A stretch of 29,193 nucleotides of DNA from Amoebophrya sp. AT5.2 (taxonomy: Eukaryota; Sar; Dinophyceae; Syndiniales; Amoebophryaceae), in assembly GCA_005223375.1 (NCBI GenBank), contig RXOD01004090.1:1-29193 (forward strand). The letters are read 5' to 3'. The translations under genes were made by a program, and so were the position numbers. The notes under the pieces were generated by a model, which was not told the origin of the DNA, ran no database searches, and worked only from the letters and a program-made list of their open reading frames with translations. Shown piece by piece: positions 17,801 to 26,680 of the stretch; position 1 is the stretch's first letter; each line of letters opens with the position of its first letter.

Positions 17801-19215
17801 CGAAGCCGGCGGCTGCAGCGGTGAGGCCACCGTAGTTGCTGTGTTCGCCGGCGAGGGGGAAGATGCTATTGGTTTCAGCGCTGACGGGCGCGCGTGCTGA
17901 GCTGCACCCGCGAAGCTGAACCCCATGCCGGTCGCGCCGGAAAAGGATATCGCTCCATTTTTATTGAAGTGCGCATCGTCGATTGCTTCGCACGCAAGCT
18001 CCAAAACCGCCGGGTCCGCCTCGTCCGCGTCTTCCGTCCCCGACGCCGCCGTCGTCGACCCGCCTTCCGTATCTGTGACCGGGTGCGTTGAAGTTTTGGT
18101 ACTCGACGCCGGCGCAGCCACATCAGCTGCGTTTCCCCCCGGTTTCTTTCTTTTGTAGTAGCTCTCCACGTCCATCACCGGGGCCTCTGTGCTGTTCGGC
18201 GGTGCTTGAAAAAGATTTGCCTTCAGCGAGAACTTCCCGAAAGTAGAAGAAGTTCCTGCTACAGGGCTCCGTTCATCGTCTGCTCCCTCATCCCCGCCGA
18301 GTTCGTCGTCGGTGCAGGCTTCGCAGCTGAAATCGAGGTCGTCGTCCACCTCCTCGTCGATTGCGCTCGGCGGGTTCGAGTCGGGGCCGAAGAACCGGAT
18401 CGACGGCGGACTGCTCGCCGTTGGACTCGACCCGTCTGTGACGCTATCTGACGGGCTCATGCGACTTTTTCGCGCGGAAAAGATGTTCCTGCCCAGCCCG
18501 GACTGTGTGGGCGGGAAGCAACAGGCGCAATTTATCATGTTGTGCCCGGGACTGCCAGCTGCAGCGCCTGTGGACGATGAAATCGAAGTGAATTTTCTTT
18601 TAGAGTTTCATTTCAATGCACTTGTACAGCGAGTTTGAAACTTTCGCTTTCAACTGAAGATTTAGGAGAGGTACCGTCCCTCGCTTCCTCGAGTTTCTGG
18701 TTGAGGTATTTTGCTTGGTTTGCCCAGTAGTGTAGTCCGAGCCCGATCAGGACGCCGCCGACGAAAACCTGCGACCAAAAGACGAACATCTCGAACATGT
18801 AGTGGGTGACCGTCACTTTCAGGGCCAGCACCATCATCAGCACGAAGAAAATCCCACTCGAGTGCCCAATCCCCCACTGCCAACCAACGCGGAAAGCGGA
18901 GCGAAAGTCTGTGGTGATGGTGAAGCATTATTAATTCGATGCATCGGGGGCTGGCCGTCAAAAATTTTGTTTTATTGAAGTAAAGCTGATATATACTAAC
19001 TTGATGCGAAGTGCAAAGGACGGCGTGCGTGACTGCTACACGCTTTCGTTTTTAATTTTTGCTATGCAACGACATCGACCACTAACGCTTGAGCATAATC
19101 GTTTGAAGTAAGCACCATGCACATCCGTGAAGCTGAGAGAGAGGACGGGCGCCAGGTGGTCCGGAGCCAGCACACACACCGCTCCGGCCAGCAGGCCCGA
19201 GAACAGGGGAAACAT
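14810..19215 (-). CDS. NicO/UreH-like six-span membrane protein with giant loops (3 exons)
   Basis: My model is exon 1 19215-19116, intron 19115-18909 (207 nt, phase 1), exon 2 18908-18675, intron 18674-18568 (107 nt, phase 1), exon 3 18567-14810. This gives 1363 residues with all phases consistent. Exon 1 has LLAGAVCVLAPDHLAPVLSL and exon 2 has WQWGIGHSSG plus a third span (FVFWSQVFVGGVLIGLGLHY). These match the HxxxxDH and WGxGH half of nickel/cobalt-transporter-like proteins. Exon 3 supplies the second half: LGFVQGFSCPSNLM (about 555-576), SWFEILCFMASYCFSSCCLMG (584-605 region), and a last span YRLGCLFLMLTGGLFIFE (733-754). An acidic low-complexity loop of about 400 residues separates the halves. 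A His-rich stretch (HEHHHAAHHDGHHNHE, about 765-779) follows the last span, then about 580 disordered residues. Two usual His are replaced (C14; Q in GFVQG). The exon 2-3 join could use other sites, or exon 3 could be a separate gene starting at the ATG at 18538. Confidence 0.6.
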
Positions 19216-19837
19216 TTTTCTTGGTTCAAAGAGTGTGTGCAAAAAAAAAAGCAGTCGCTGGCTGTGCGTCCAAACAAACGCTGTCTTGCGTTGGTTGCTG
19301 TTCCAACAGAAAGTCTCGACGATCGTGGGACCGTTCGTCCGCTAAAGTTGCGTTCTCCAGGCCCTCCACGAAATCACTCTCTACGAATTTGGCGCACCTT
19401 CATCTCTCTCACTTGCACCACTTCCGTCGCTCTATACTTTATTTTCAATTTTTGAAGTATTAGCATTCTTTTGCGATCGGAGATTACGCTCACTGTTCTC
19501 CTTGAACGCTCTCTGCGAATATGAAAATGTCAAATGTCAACTCGAGCTCCTTCGCTTCCTCAGCCAATCTTAGGAACAGCTCCTTTGCGAAGGCCTACGG
19601 TCCAGGCCGCTGAGCCGCGACCGCACGAGACTAGAAGACGACGCAGCGGCAGCTGGGTACGCAGCCGCGTCCAAAACAAAATCCTACCAAAAGGTTTGAC
19701 CTTAGTCGGACTCGTCCTCTTCTTGCGAGGTAGAAGGTACGTATGCATCTTCTTCATGATTCATTTACGACGACCAGCACTTCAATTAAAAAATCAATAC
19801 TTTCTTACATAGGTAGATGAAGTAAAGCAGTGTCTAC
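19216..19837. other. Spacer upstream of NicO-like gene
   Basis: A 622-bp spacer that holds the T-rich acceptor tract at its left end. The plus-strand frames here lack features, and I see no gene or structured RNA. The right end should be the 3' region of the 19838-20515 gene. Confidence 0.4.
19220..19252 (-). promoter_or_regulatory. Candidate acceptor tract before 19215 start
   Basis: The minus strand has a run of ten T followed by a CA/CT-rich stretch ending in ACCAAG, 4 nt before the ATG at 19215. It could receive a spliced leader. It also argues against extending exon 1 upstream, since the next in-frame codon that could start is only TTG. Confidence 0.4.
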
Positions 19838-20515
19838 TCAATGCCAGCTCCCGTATGCCGCCGACGAGGTTCGGTAGTAGTTTGGCGGACTCGTACTGCC
19901 AGATGAACTTTTTTGATACGGGTTTCCAACATCGGAGCCAGTGCCTGTCGCGGAAGCCCCGGTGGCCGCAGCATGTTGCTGATGCTGCCCCGACGGCGCA
20001 TAAGTGTTTCCTTGTCCCAGCAGCAGCTCCGGCGTCGTCCTCGTCTCTGTCGTCGACCCCGTTGCGCCACGGCTGGGGACACTACCAAAAACCTCCGCAT
20101 GTTCCCGACTGGGGTACTGCGGCGCCGGTTGGTAAGTTGGGGCTTTTTCGCGGCTCGCGTAGCGGCCTGGGTCGTAGGCTGCCGCCCGACTTCCCTGCGG
20201 CCCGTTTCGCTCGTTGTCTTCAGTTGGACCGGACGAGCTGGAAGTGGCGGCAGCTCCTCGATTCGTCCGCGGGGCCCCGCTGGTGGCAGACGTCCACTGT
20301 TCGTAGGGATCCGCGACGGGTTGGCCGGCATAGGCCCCTTCCTTCTGGGTCGTGTCCCACTGCAGCTGGCCGTGGCCAAGCAGGTTTTTCATCGTGTTGC
20401 CGGATTCGTACATGCGGAAAAACTTGGTTTGGCGGACGCAACTGCGATTCCCAAGCGAGTTCCCGAGGTTTTGCGACGCAGCCCGCGGGTCGTGGTGGTG
20501 GCCGCCGGAAGACAT
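19838..20515 (-). CDS. Disordered Ser/Thr/Gly/Gln-rich protein, 225 aa
   Basis: The start is the ATG at 20515 (MSSGGHHHDPRAASQNLG), 17 nt after a strong pyrimidine-AG acceptor; the frame upstream has only TTG. No known domain is recognised. The first 60 residues are the most ordered part, with basic and aromatic residues (CVRQTKFFRMYESGN then TMKNLLGHGQLQWDT). The rest is Ser/Thr/Gly/Pro/Gln-rich with scattered Tyr-Pro and Arg-Tyr motifs (YDPGRYASREKAPTYQP) and ends in YRTSSAAYGSWH. There is no signal peptide or membrane span. The composition resembles cytoskeletal or granule-associated disordered proteins, which is only a comparison. Confidence 0.6.
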   Translation of the reverse strand: MSSGGHHHDPRAASQNLGNSLGNRSCVRQTKFFRMYESGNTMKNLLGHGQLQWDTTQKEGAYAGQPVADPYEQWTSATSGAPRTNRGAAATSSSSGPTEDNERNGPQGSRAAAYDPGRYASREKAPTYQPAPQYPSREHAEVFGSVPSRGATGSTTETRTTPELLLGQGNTYAPSGQHQQHAAATGASATGTGSDVGNPYQKSSSGSTSPPNYYRTSSAAYGSWH

Positions 20516-21124
20516 CTTTCGGGCGTAGTTCTCTGAAGACAAAAAGACTCGAAATCACTCTACGGGGCGTAGCGTCAGAAACAGGACCAAGAAGCCTGTC
20601 TTTAAACAATGCGACTACCTCTGGAATAGATGCGAGAGTAAAGTACTTGACGAGTTAGTGTGAAACATTCATTCAATCTGCATCTACTAGAAAAACTGAT
20701 TTGCCCCCTCGCCCACGATATCGCCTTGCTGTAGTTGCCAACACGAAACGATCTCATAGTCGTCAAAATCGCCATCCCACGTATTCAGACCAGATCCTGC
20801 AATCGTACAACGTGCACGACAATGTTCATCCATGAAGACGTACTCACAAAGACGAACTGACTTTTCATTGCACGTGCATGCGCACGCTCACGTGCGTTGC
20901 ACACTCAGCGAAGTGATGCTCCTTAAGCGCCCGCGAGGTGGCGCAGGCGCAGCCCAACCTTTGGGATTGGGTAATAAATCAAATTGCTTAGCTTCGGTTT
21001 ATGTTGACATCATGAGGCAGAGCTCGCAACACGGAAATGCAGCGACTCGCATCAGCTATTGTCCACTCAAGATCGATGAATTCCATCGAGTCATCTTCGA
21101 CCTGGCTGTAATGGGCCTTGTGTT
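20516..21124. other. Spacer upstream of 20515 gene
   Basis: A 609-bp spacer with no supported gene. It contains an acceptor-like tract at 20533-20545 and an AAGTACTT palindrome near 20641. A first exon of the downstream gene could lie here, but none is evident. Confidence 0.4.
20533..20545 (-). promoter_or_regulatory. Candidate trans-splice acceptor at 20515 start
   Basis: The minus strand reads TTTTTGTCTTCAG, a near-ideal pyrimidine tract and CAG, 17 nt before the ATG at 20515. No upstream coding exon is visible, so a spliced-leader acceptor is the simplest reading. Confidence 0.5.
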
Positions 21125-21859
21125 CTACCGGTCCCGGGGAGTTCCGTCAAGGCCGACGAACACGCGCCCCCCCTCCTCTGCCTGGAAGATTGCACTAGTC
21201 GTGTTTGTCGCCGTTGCGTTGGTATCATTCACCGAGGGTGAGGGCGAAGACGCCCCCTGCTCATCGTCCACTTGAATCGACCACTTCAGCGTCACGGAAC
21301 GGCCCGACCGTGCTTCCTCTCCGCCTATCTTCTCGTCCACCTCCGCTGCAACGCGGAAAAACCCGTGGTCTGCGAACGCGTCCAGGACCTTGGTTGTGTT
21401 GAAAGCGTCCAGAGCTGCCGGCGCGAGAAAGTCCGTCGGTCCGGAGGCGTCCTCTACGAAGATCTTCACGGTGCCGGGCACAAGCAGATTAGTCTTCGCC
21501 GACTGCGTCCCTGCAGAGGTTTTTGTCAGTTTCGACACCGCCTCGCGAACGGTCCGCTGCAACATGTTCCGCTCCACTGCGTCGCTTAGCTCGGCCGCCG
21601 TCAGCTGCACGACCGGCTGCGCGTCCGAATTTTTCGGTGCAATAACATCATCCGCGTCCGGAGTGGCGACAACGTCCGCAACGTCTACCTGCTGTAGTCC
21701 GATGTAGGACGCAGCGATCTCGGCACTATTCGCTAAGGTAGAGTTTGTGGGCGGTGCATAAATCACTGTGTCGAACATGTCGAAGGGCGTCTTCGGTCTT
21801 GGCGAGCGTAAGATCGCCGCAATTACGAAAGCAATGGCTGCCGTAGATATGATTTTCAT
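21125..21859 (-). CDS. Probable secreted or type II membrane glycoprotein, 244 aa
   Basis: The protein begins at the ATG at 21859 with MKIISTAAIAFVIAAILRS, a typical signal peptide or signal anchor. The rest is soluble, with no further membrane span. There are several N-glycosylation sequons: NST near residue 39, NTT in DAFNTTKV, and a cluster NDTNATATNTTS near the C-terminus. Such clustering suits a secreted or surface protein. No domain is recognised. A central block (about 85-200) alternates helix and strand (LSDAVERNMLQRTVREAVSK, HGFFRVAAEVDEKIGG, SVTLKWSIQVDDE) and looks folded. It ends in GRVFVGLDGTPRDR. Whether the N-terminal segment is cleaved is unclear, because Arg-Ser-Pro-Arg follows directly. 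Confidence 0.65.
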   Translation of the reverse strand: MKIISTAAIAFVIAAILRSPRPKTPFDMFDTVIYAPPTNSTLANSAEIAASYIGLQQVDVADVVATPDADDVIAPKNSDAQPVVQLTAAELSDAVERNMLQRTVREAVSKLTKTSAGTQSAKTNLLVPGTVKIFVEDASGPTDFLAPAALDAFNTTKVLDAFADHGFFRVAAEVDEKIGGEEARSGRSVTLKWSIQVDDEQGASSPSPSVNDTNATATNTTSAIFQAEEGGRVFVGLDGTPRDR

Positions 21860-22861
21860 CGTGAATGGACAAGGTAGGTAGTTTCACGGGTGAGTAATCA
21901 ATACAATACTACTGTCGTGTATGATGTGCTCTTCGTCTTCTCAATGAGTCGATATAAAATTACGTGTGGAAAGTGAGGGAGATTTTCTATGAGGTTGGAA
22001 GTCGTTGTTTTCCGGAACTGTATATTGAGGCGGGGGAAATAAAAGAAAAGAAAAGAGCCGTAGTTGCAATTGCTAGTGCTACGCACGGGGGACTAAGTCG
22101 GCAGTTTGATGAAGGCGATCGTCTGTGTTCACAACCGATGATCATCCACGGTCCAAACCGATACTGATTTTCGCAATGACGCATCAACCGAAAAATCTTC
22201 GAGGGTCAACTTTTGCGAAGCGGCAGCTGCTGCAAAAATTTATCGCTTTTACACGTTGTACCGACTCTGGTTTTACCAGCAGAAGACATGAAAACGCGCA
22301 AGACGAAGCAATGTCGAATCAACAAATATCCTGATTTGTTGGCTTCGGCCAGGTGCCCCAAAGTGGGCGCCGGGCTAGAGCGTAGGCAGCACACCTTGGC
22401 ACTAATCCATAACAAGTACCAACACACGACCATTGCGCCTCCGGCTCCGGCGAATTGGAGCAGCCCCGGACTGCACTGATAACAACAACACTTCATATAC
22501 CAACCGGCGTCCATGCTGCATTCGTGTTCTTCGTTTCTATGACATTCTTTACCAAGATTGATTACCGTGCTACTCGGAACAATAAGCAAAATTTAACAGG
22601 TTATGGTCGTCAACAAAATGCAGGAAGTCACGACTGTTTAGACCCCGGATTGGTTTTCGTGGAGATACTGGCCAAAATCACTGGTCACTCTTTTGTCTTT
22701 ACTCTAACTCTACACGCCTCGAAGATACTTAAATGGCTCTGCTCATTGCCGGCTAGTCTGCCTTTACAAGAACTGTTGCACCACATCTATACAAGCACTC
22801 TCTCAACACAACTCGTTCATCATCGACGTGCGCAGCTCACCAGCTCACCAGCACTTCACCA
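21860..22861. other. 1-kb spacer with one doubtful ORF
   Basis: This region separates the glycoprotein gene from the 3' end of the EF-hand-like gene. The only frame of any interest is 22206-22514 on the minus strand, listed separately. It is AT-rich, and no RNA gene was seen. Confidence 0.4.
22206..22514 (-). CDS. Doubtful small ORF, 102 aa, one hydrophobic segment
   Basis: From the ATG at 22514 the frame reads MDAGWYMKCCCYQCSPGLLQ and then a hydrophobic segment (GAGGAMVVCWYLLWISAKVCC) that could be a membrane span. The remainder is basic with no known motif. It is Cys-rich near the N-terminus. A TATCAG lies inside the frame, so this could be one exon of a spliced gene. It sits between two convincing genes on the same strand, but the composition is not clearly coding and no similarity is recognised. 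Confidence 0.2.
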   Translation of the reverse strand: MDAGWYMKCCCYQCSPGLLQFAGAGGAMVVCWYLLWISAKVCCLRSSPAPTLGHLAEANKSGYLLIRHCFVLRVFMSSAGKTRVGTTCKSDKFLQQLPLRKS

Positions 22862-25144
22862 CTACTGGTGCTCCTGCGCCAGCGCGATGCAGTTCACTGC
22901 TACTTTGAACTGGTGGAAATCCATGCATGTTTTGTCCTCGTGCAGCTCCGGATTTTCGCCTTCTCCGTACGCCGTGCCGTGCCAGCCCTCCCAAAAGATT
23001 AGAGGGGTGAAAAACCCATTTTTGGCGGCATTTCTGTCAGGTAGATGATTCGCCGACTGCCGCGACAGAATACGAGACGAAATACAAGACAAAATACGAG
23101 ACCACACAAGACCAGCGCCGCGCTCTTGCTGTATCCTGGCCGTCGCCTTGTTCTGGTTGCTATCTAGCTGAAAAGAGCACCATCTGACCGCCTATCACAC
23201 AAAATACAAGGCAAAATACGAGACGGAATACAAGAGAATACACGCCACACCGTAGGCAAGCCATACGAGACCAACTACCACAGGCAATACAAGTCCCCCA
23301 CCACCAGACCACTGGCCAGGAAAATGGGTTGATCCCCCCCTTAAAAAGACCGCCAAGTAGTGGTCGTACTCGTCCTGCAACAAGTCCGCCACTCCGAGCT
23401 CCCGCAGCATCGAAGGCACCACCGCCATCGGGACGACGAAATTCCTCGGTGTTGTAGAACAAACTGGGCCACCTGTTCCGCGCGGAGTTGTTCGACCGGG
23501 GGGCGGAATGCGGGGCGTAGGCGGAACTGGCCTCACAAGAGGCTGGATCCGCGGCGTAGTGGCGGTTCTTGAACCCGAGCTCGACGCGGCTCTCCGCCCG
23601 ACGTACTTTTGCCACAGAGCGCGCAGTGTGATCTCGCTCTTCGTGATTTCCGACAGGTCGCCGGTGCGCTGCGAGCTGAGACACTCGTCTCCCGCGTCCA
23701 GATTGCAACTGCTCATCTTCACGCTGCGGCGGCCCGCGACAACGCTCTTGCGACAGCTTTTCCGCCGGCTTTTGCGACTGCTAAAAGTCGTCGATTCCAA
23801 GGCACGCTCCGCTCCGGCATCCTGCTCGTCGAGTTGTGTACCAGGTCGTGCTTCCACCGGTCCTTCCTCCGGAAGGTTTTCCGCGTCCTCCTCCTCGTCG
23901 CGCAGCATGGCTTTCGTCAATTTCGGCGACAGGATGGAGCGGCGGGCGAGGCTCTCGTGGTGTACGACGTCGTGCTTGTTAGGAGACCCGTCCGGAAGGG
24001 TCGGGCCCGAACCCCGCGGTAAGACCGGCGCCGCGCTGAGCGCGACCTTCGCGACCGACTGCGGTTGATGCTCCAAAATGAAGGTGCACAGGGCGTGAAA
24101 CACGCCCTCGTCCGTCAGATACGCGACCGTGGCCCCCAGATGCTCGAACAGAGACCGCTTGAAATCGACCAACACCTCCGGGGCGACTTCGGCTGTAAAA
24201 AAAGAAGGATCAATGACTTACGAGGAAAAACGAATCAGTACAGCACAGTGGTACTCGGTAGATCGGTAGAAGTACCTACTCTGAACAGGCGGCGGAGCAT
24301 TTCCGGGAGGTGAGCAGGATCTAGTTCTCCCGCTTTTTCGTACTCTGCATACAGCACACGGATGCTCGTCTCAAACCTCTCCCGACTCTCGCGCTGCGGA
24401 AACGGACCGCGGTGGGTTTGCTGTGCCGATGGGTTTCTTGCGTTACGAATCCATATTGGTACCCAGGAAGAACCGTCGACTGACGCAGACGTTGCACTTG
24501 CAGATTGATGTCGAATACTGAGGGCTAGTAGGAGCTATAGCTCATCAATTTCAATCCTGCCGGAAAATCAATGATCAAAGAAAAGAAAAAACCTTGCGCA
24601 GCTGGGGCAGCTTGGTTACTTTCGGTGGAGCAGCGGAGAACGGGCGTGGCCTCGGCCTTCCTATCACGAGCTCTGCCCCTCCCCGCGGTCTACCACTGCT
24701 CTCCCGCGTCGATGATGTGTGGGACAGCAGTCGGTGTTTGTACAGTCTGTCCCTATACGATGCTGTTGTTCCGCGGGCGGACGGTGGAGGCGAAGGCGAC
24801 GGCGAGCGCGGCGGGCGAGGTGAACCATTTCTTACATCTGCGTCTCCGTTTCCTTTCGAGTCGACTACTGCAGCGTCTGCACAGGGCTTCGAAGAGCCGT
24901 GGCCAGACAGCGCGGGGCGGGAGGCGTCGTCGACTAGTAGTGTGGGTGGGGCCGGGGGGTCTTCGTAGTCCCTCATTGCCCGCGCTGAGAAACCCGCAAC
25001 GGCCTCCTTTCGGGGGGTCACGACGTAGTTCTCATCGCGTACAGAATGGGTTGTGGACCGCAGAGCGGGTCCGGCGCAGCCGCCGAGAACAAGTTTCGGC
25101 ACCTGGGCGGGGCGCTGTTGCGACCGCGGAACGGACTGCAGCAT
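22862..25144 (-). CDS. Degenerate EF-hand protein with disordered insertions (4 exons)
   Basis: My model is exon 1 25144-24593, intron 24592-24394, exon 2 24393-24276, intron 24275-24193 (83 nt), exon 3 24192-23351, intron 23350-23057 (294 nt), exon 4 23056-22862. Phases agree and give 568 residues. An alternative acceptor would start exon 2 at 24420, adding 9 codons. Exon 1 (184 aa) is Ser/Pro/Arg-rich. Exon 2 encodes an EF-hand-like helix-loop-helix (FETSIRVLYAEYEKAGELDP then AHLPEMLRRLF). Exon 3 begins with a helical segment (VLVDFKRSLFEHLGATVAYL) and then a Ser/Arg-rich insertion. It ends in VPSMLRELGVADLLQDEYDH, and exon 4 ends in CMDFHQFKVAVNCIALAQ; together these look like a second EF-type pair. 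The calcium-binding loops lack most of the usual acidic ligands, so calcium binding is doubtful. EF-hand homology is by pattern only. Confidence 0.6.
23062..23256 (-). repeat. TCTYGTATTYYG short direct repeats inside an intron
   Basis: On the minus strand, units close to TCTCGTATTTTG or CTTGTATTTCG recur in two clusters, about 23196-23256 and 23062-23112. Both lie within the third intron of the EF-hand-like gene. The units run in the same direction with a period near 11 nt and make the intron pyrimidine- and T-rich. The last cluster ends next to the acceptor CGGCAG, where it could act as the polypyrimidine tract. Confidence 0.6.
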
Positions 25145-25601
25145 TATACTCTCTAGATTCTTTTCGACCACGACTCCAATGGATGTTGTGTCTAAGTACT
25201 TACAACATCGTTCTGTTATTGAGTTTCTTTTTCGATCTCGATGGTAAAAAAAAAAAATCAGCAGTAAATTACTAGAAGAACAAGAAGGTGGAGCAGCTAC
25301 ACCTGTACAGGTGGTGTAGTCCGCTGTCCCGTCTTCGTCTCGTCCTCTCATACACTTACACACGCACTATCACTCTCCCATCGACCGGCAAAACAATTGG
25401 TTGCTGCTCGCGCCAAAACCTGGTCACCGAGCCCGTCCCTGCCTCGCATGTTTCATTTTTCGTTGTCATCAACCACGTAATGGGCCGAAATCTGTCACCG
25501 AGAAAAAAGCGGCGATACGTTTTATGGACCAAGATCGTGATCAAGCGGCTACCGTCTGATCTTTCCGGAGCTCCGCTGCGAAAACTCAACAGAAGAGGCC
25601 C
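25145..25601. other. Leader region of EF-hand-like gene
   Basis: A 457-bp spacer. On the minus strand it has an 11-T run (25246-25256) and an 8-bp palindromic stem (25182-25209) before the ATG at 25144. The frame of exon 1 stays open through here to about 25363 but contains no further convincing ATG, so I treat it as leader. Confidence 0.45.
25182..25209. repeat. 8-bp inverted repeat with 12-nt loop in 5' leader
   Basis: GATGTTGT (25182-25189) and ACAACATC (25202-25209) are exact reverse complements around a 12-nt loop that contains AAGTACTT. It lies 38 to 65 bp upstream of the EF-hand-like start. It could form an RNA hairpin in the 5' leader or bind a dimeric factor. Confidence 0.55.
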
Positions 25602-26399
25602 TCAAGTCGTCGCCACGACGTGCGCGCCCCGTATCTGCTTTTTCATCTTCATCCCGCTGCCCTTCCTTCGGAGCGTCCAACCTTCCCCTACTGTACTGAG
25701 CTGTTGCATGGTAGTGCTGTCCGCTATCGGCTGGATCAGGATCACATCTTCTGCTTCAGGAGAATCCGCGTCTGCGTTATCATCTCCGAATCCTGCTACA
25801 GAATCTTCGGTCGGCTTTTCTTTCACGGCCCGCTTCAAAAAGTCCGCTTCCTTCTCGAAGTCCTCCAAGGTCATCTCTATCAGCCGGTCCTCATAGCACT
25901 CCAGGACTGATTCCGCGTCCATGTAGTAGTGCTGCTCTTCGGTGCTTTCATCTGTTTCTGCCGGGGTGGTTTGCGTTTGGTCATGCTTGCTATTTTTCTT
26001 TCCACCGGGAGCAGCCCTCAGCCGTAGACCGCTCTGTTTCCCCCTCTGCCATTCCCCGACGTCACGGACAAATTGCGGACTCTCCACGCACCGGTGCGCA
26101 TCCATACACGAGTGGAACACCATTCGCATCAGCTGCTCGCCGTGCGCAGCCCAACTCCTAAACCCTCTACACCCGTGCAACAAAACGATCGTGAGAAACA
26201 CCGGACACACATGCATTATCACGTGCACATACGCCGGATACACCTTTTTAAAGTAGGGGCAAATCGACTTATTCGTTCCTTCCTGCAGTTGTAGGCTTGT
26301 TAAAAAACAAATAGCCAGCACTGCAGGCGGGGTGGCTCCGCGACTACCAAATGCGCGCCGCAGTGAGTGTTTGGAGGCATGTTGCAGAGGCCTCCTCAT
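25602..26399 (-). CDS. Membrane protein with acidic tail; 5' end uncertain
   Basis: The open frame extends up to 26471, but only from a GTG; the first ATG is at 26399, inside one arm of an inverted repeat. From there it encodes 265 residues. Two hydrophobic segments are visible: PPAVLAICFLTSLQLQ and AYVHVIMHVCPVFLTIVLLH, the second a good membrane span. A Cys/His/Trp-containing stretch follows (GCRGFRSWAAHGEQLMRMVF), then a charged, acidic, probably helical region (ESVLECYEDRLIEMTLEDFE). The C-terminus is basic (RRKGSGMKMKKQIRG). No family is recognised. The first 40 or so residues derive from the repeat, so the true start may be an exon further upstream or the internal Met in the second hydrophobic segment. 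The gene lies 282 bp downstream of the 26681-27538 gene. Confidence 0.45.
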   Translation of the reverse strand: MRRPLQHASKHSLRRAFGSRGATPPAVLAICFLTSLQLQEGTNKSICPYFKKVYPAYVHVIMHVCPVFLTIVLLHGCRGFRSWAAHGEQLMRMVFHSCMDAHRCVESPQFVRDVGEWQRGKQSGLRLRAAPGGKKNSKHDQTQTTPAETDESTEEQHYYMDAESVLECYEDRLIEMTLEDFEKEADFLKRAVKEKPTEDSVAGFGDDNADADSPEAEDVILIQPIADSTTMQQLSTVGEGWTLRRKGSGMKMKKQIRGAHVVATT

Positions 26400-26490
26400 A
26401 GAGGTGAGGGAAGCGCCGAAAGCCTGGAATTTTTTGGGTGATGCCCCTGCACTTTTTGAGGCTTCTCTCACCTCTGCGAGGCCTCTGCAA
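26382..26490. repeat. Imperfect 30-bp inverted repeat with 46-nt loop
   Basis: The left arm is 26382-26414 (TTGCAGAGGCCTC ... AGAGGTGAGGGAAGC) and the right arm is 26461-26490 (GCTTCTCTCACCTCT ... GAGGCCTCTGCAA). They pair over about 30 bp with one mismatch and a 3-nt indel. The flanks (GGAGGCATG and ATGGCTCCC) are also partly complementary. On the minus strand the right arm contains CAGAG-GTGAGA, a strong splice-donor match. It may be a small MITE-like or introner-like insertion. Confidence 0.7.
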
Positions 26491-26680
26491 GATGGCTCCC
26501 GAAAGGCATTCCGGAACCCCCAGCTCGCAAGGCATCACGTCAATGACTGCTGAGCTGAGCTTTTACAGCGGAACAAGCTCCATTATCTTGTGCGTGTGCC
26601 TCTGCTGCCGGTTTATTTGTGATGATATCTGTGAAGATAGATGCCCCTAGGTGATATCATGCAGAAAATATTCAAGTACT

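Noticed and set aside
17127..17900. Plus-strand open frame of 257 codons
   Set aside because: Opposite the second-half membrane region and acidic loop of the NicO-like gene; no features of its own.
18371..18384. GGTTCGAGTC, similar to a tRNA B box
   Set aside because: It lies inside coding sequence and no matching A box or cloverleaf was found.
18613..18843. A stand-alone 76-residue membrane protein
   Set aside because: It starts at an internal GTG; the frame continues upstream through WQWGIGHSSG to a good acceptor at 18909, so it is exon 2 of the NicO-like gene.
18662..18961. Minus-strand 99-codon frame overlapping exon 2 of the NicO-like gene
   Set aside because: Arg/Gly-rich frame-shifted reading of exon 2; the other frame encodes the family motifs.
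23195..23350. Hydrophobic C-terminal tail on the EF-hand-like exon 3
   Set aside because: It is translated repeat sequence after a good donor at 23350, and a downstream in-phase exon restores an EF-type helix.
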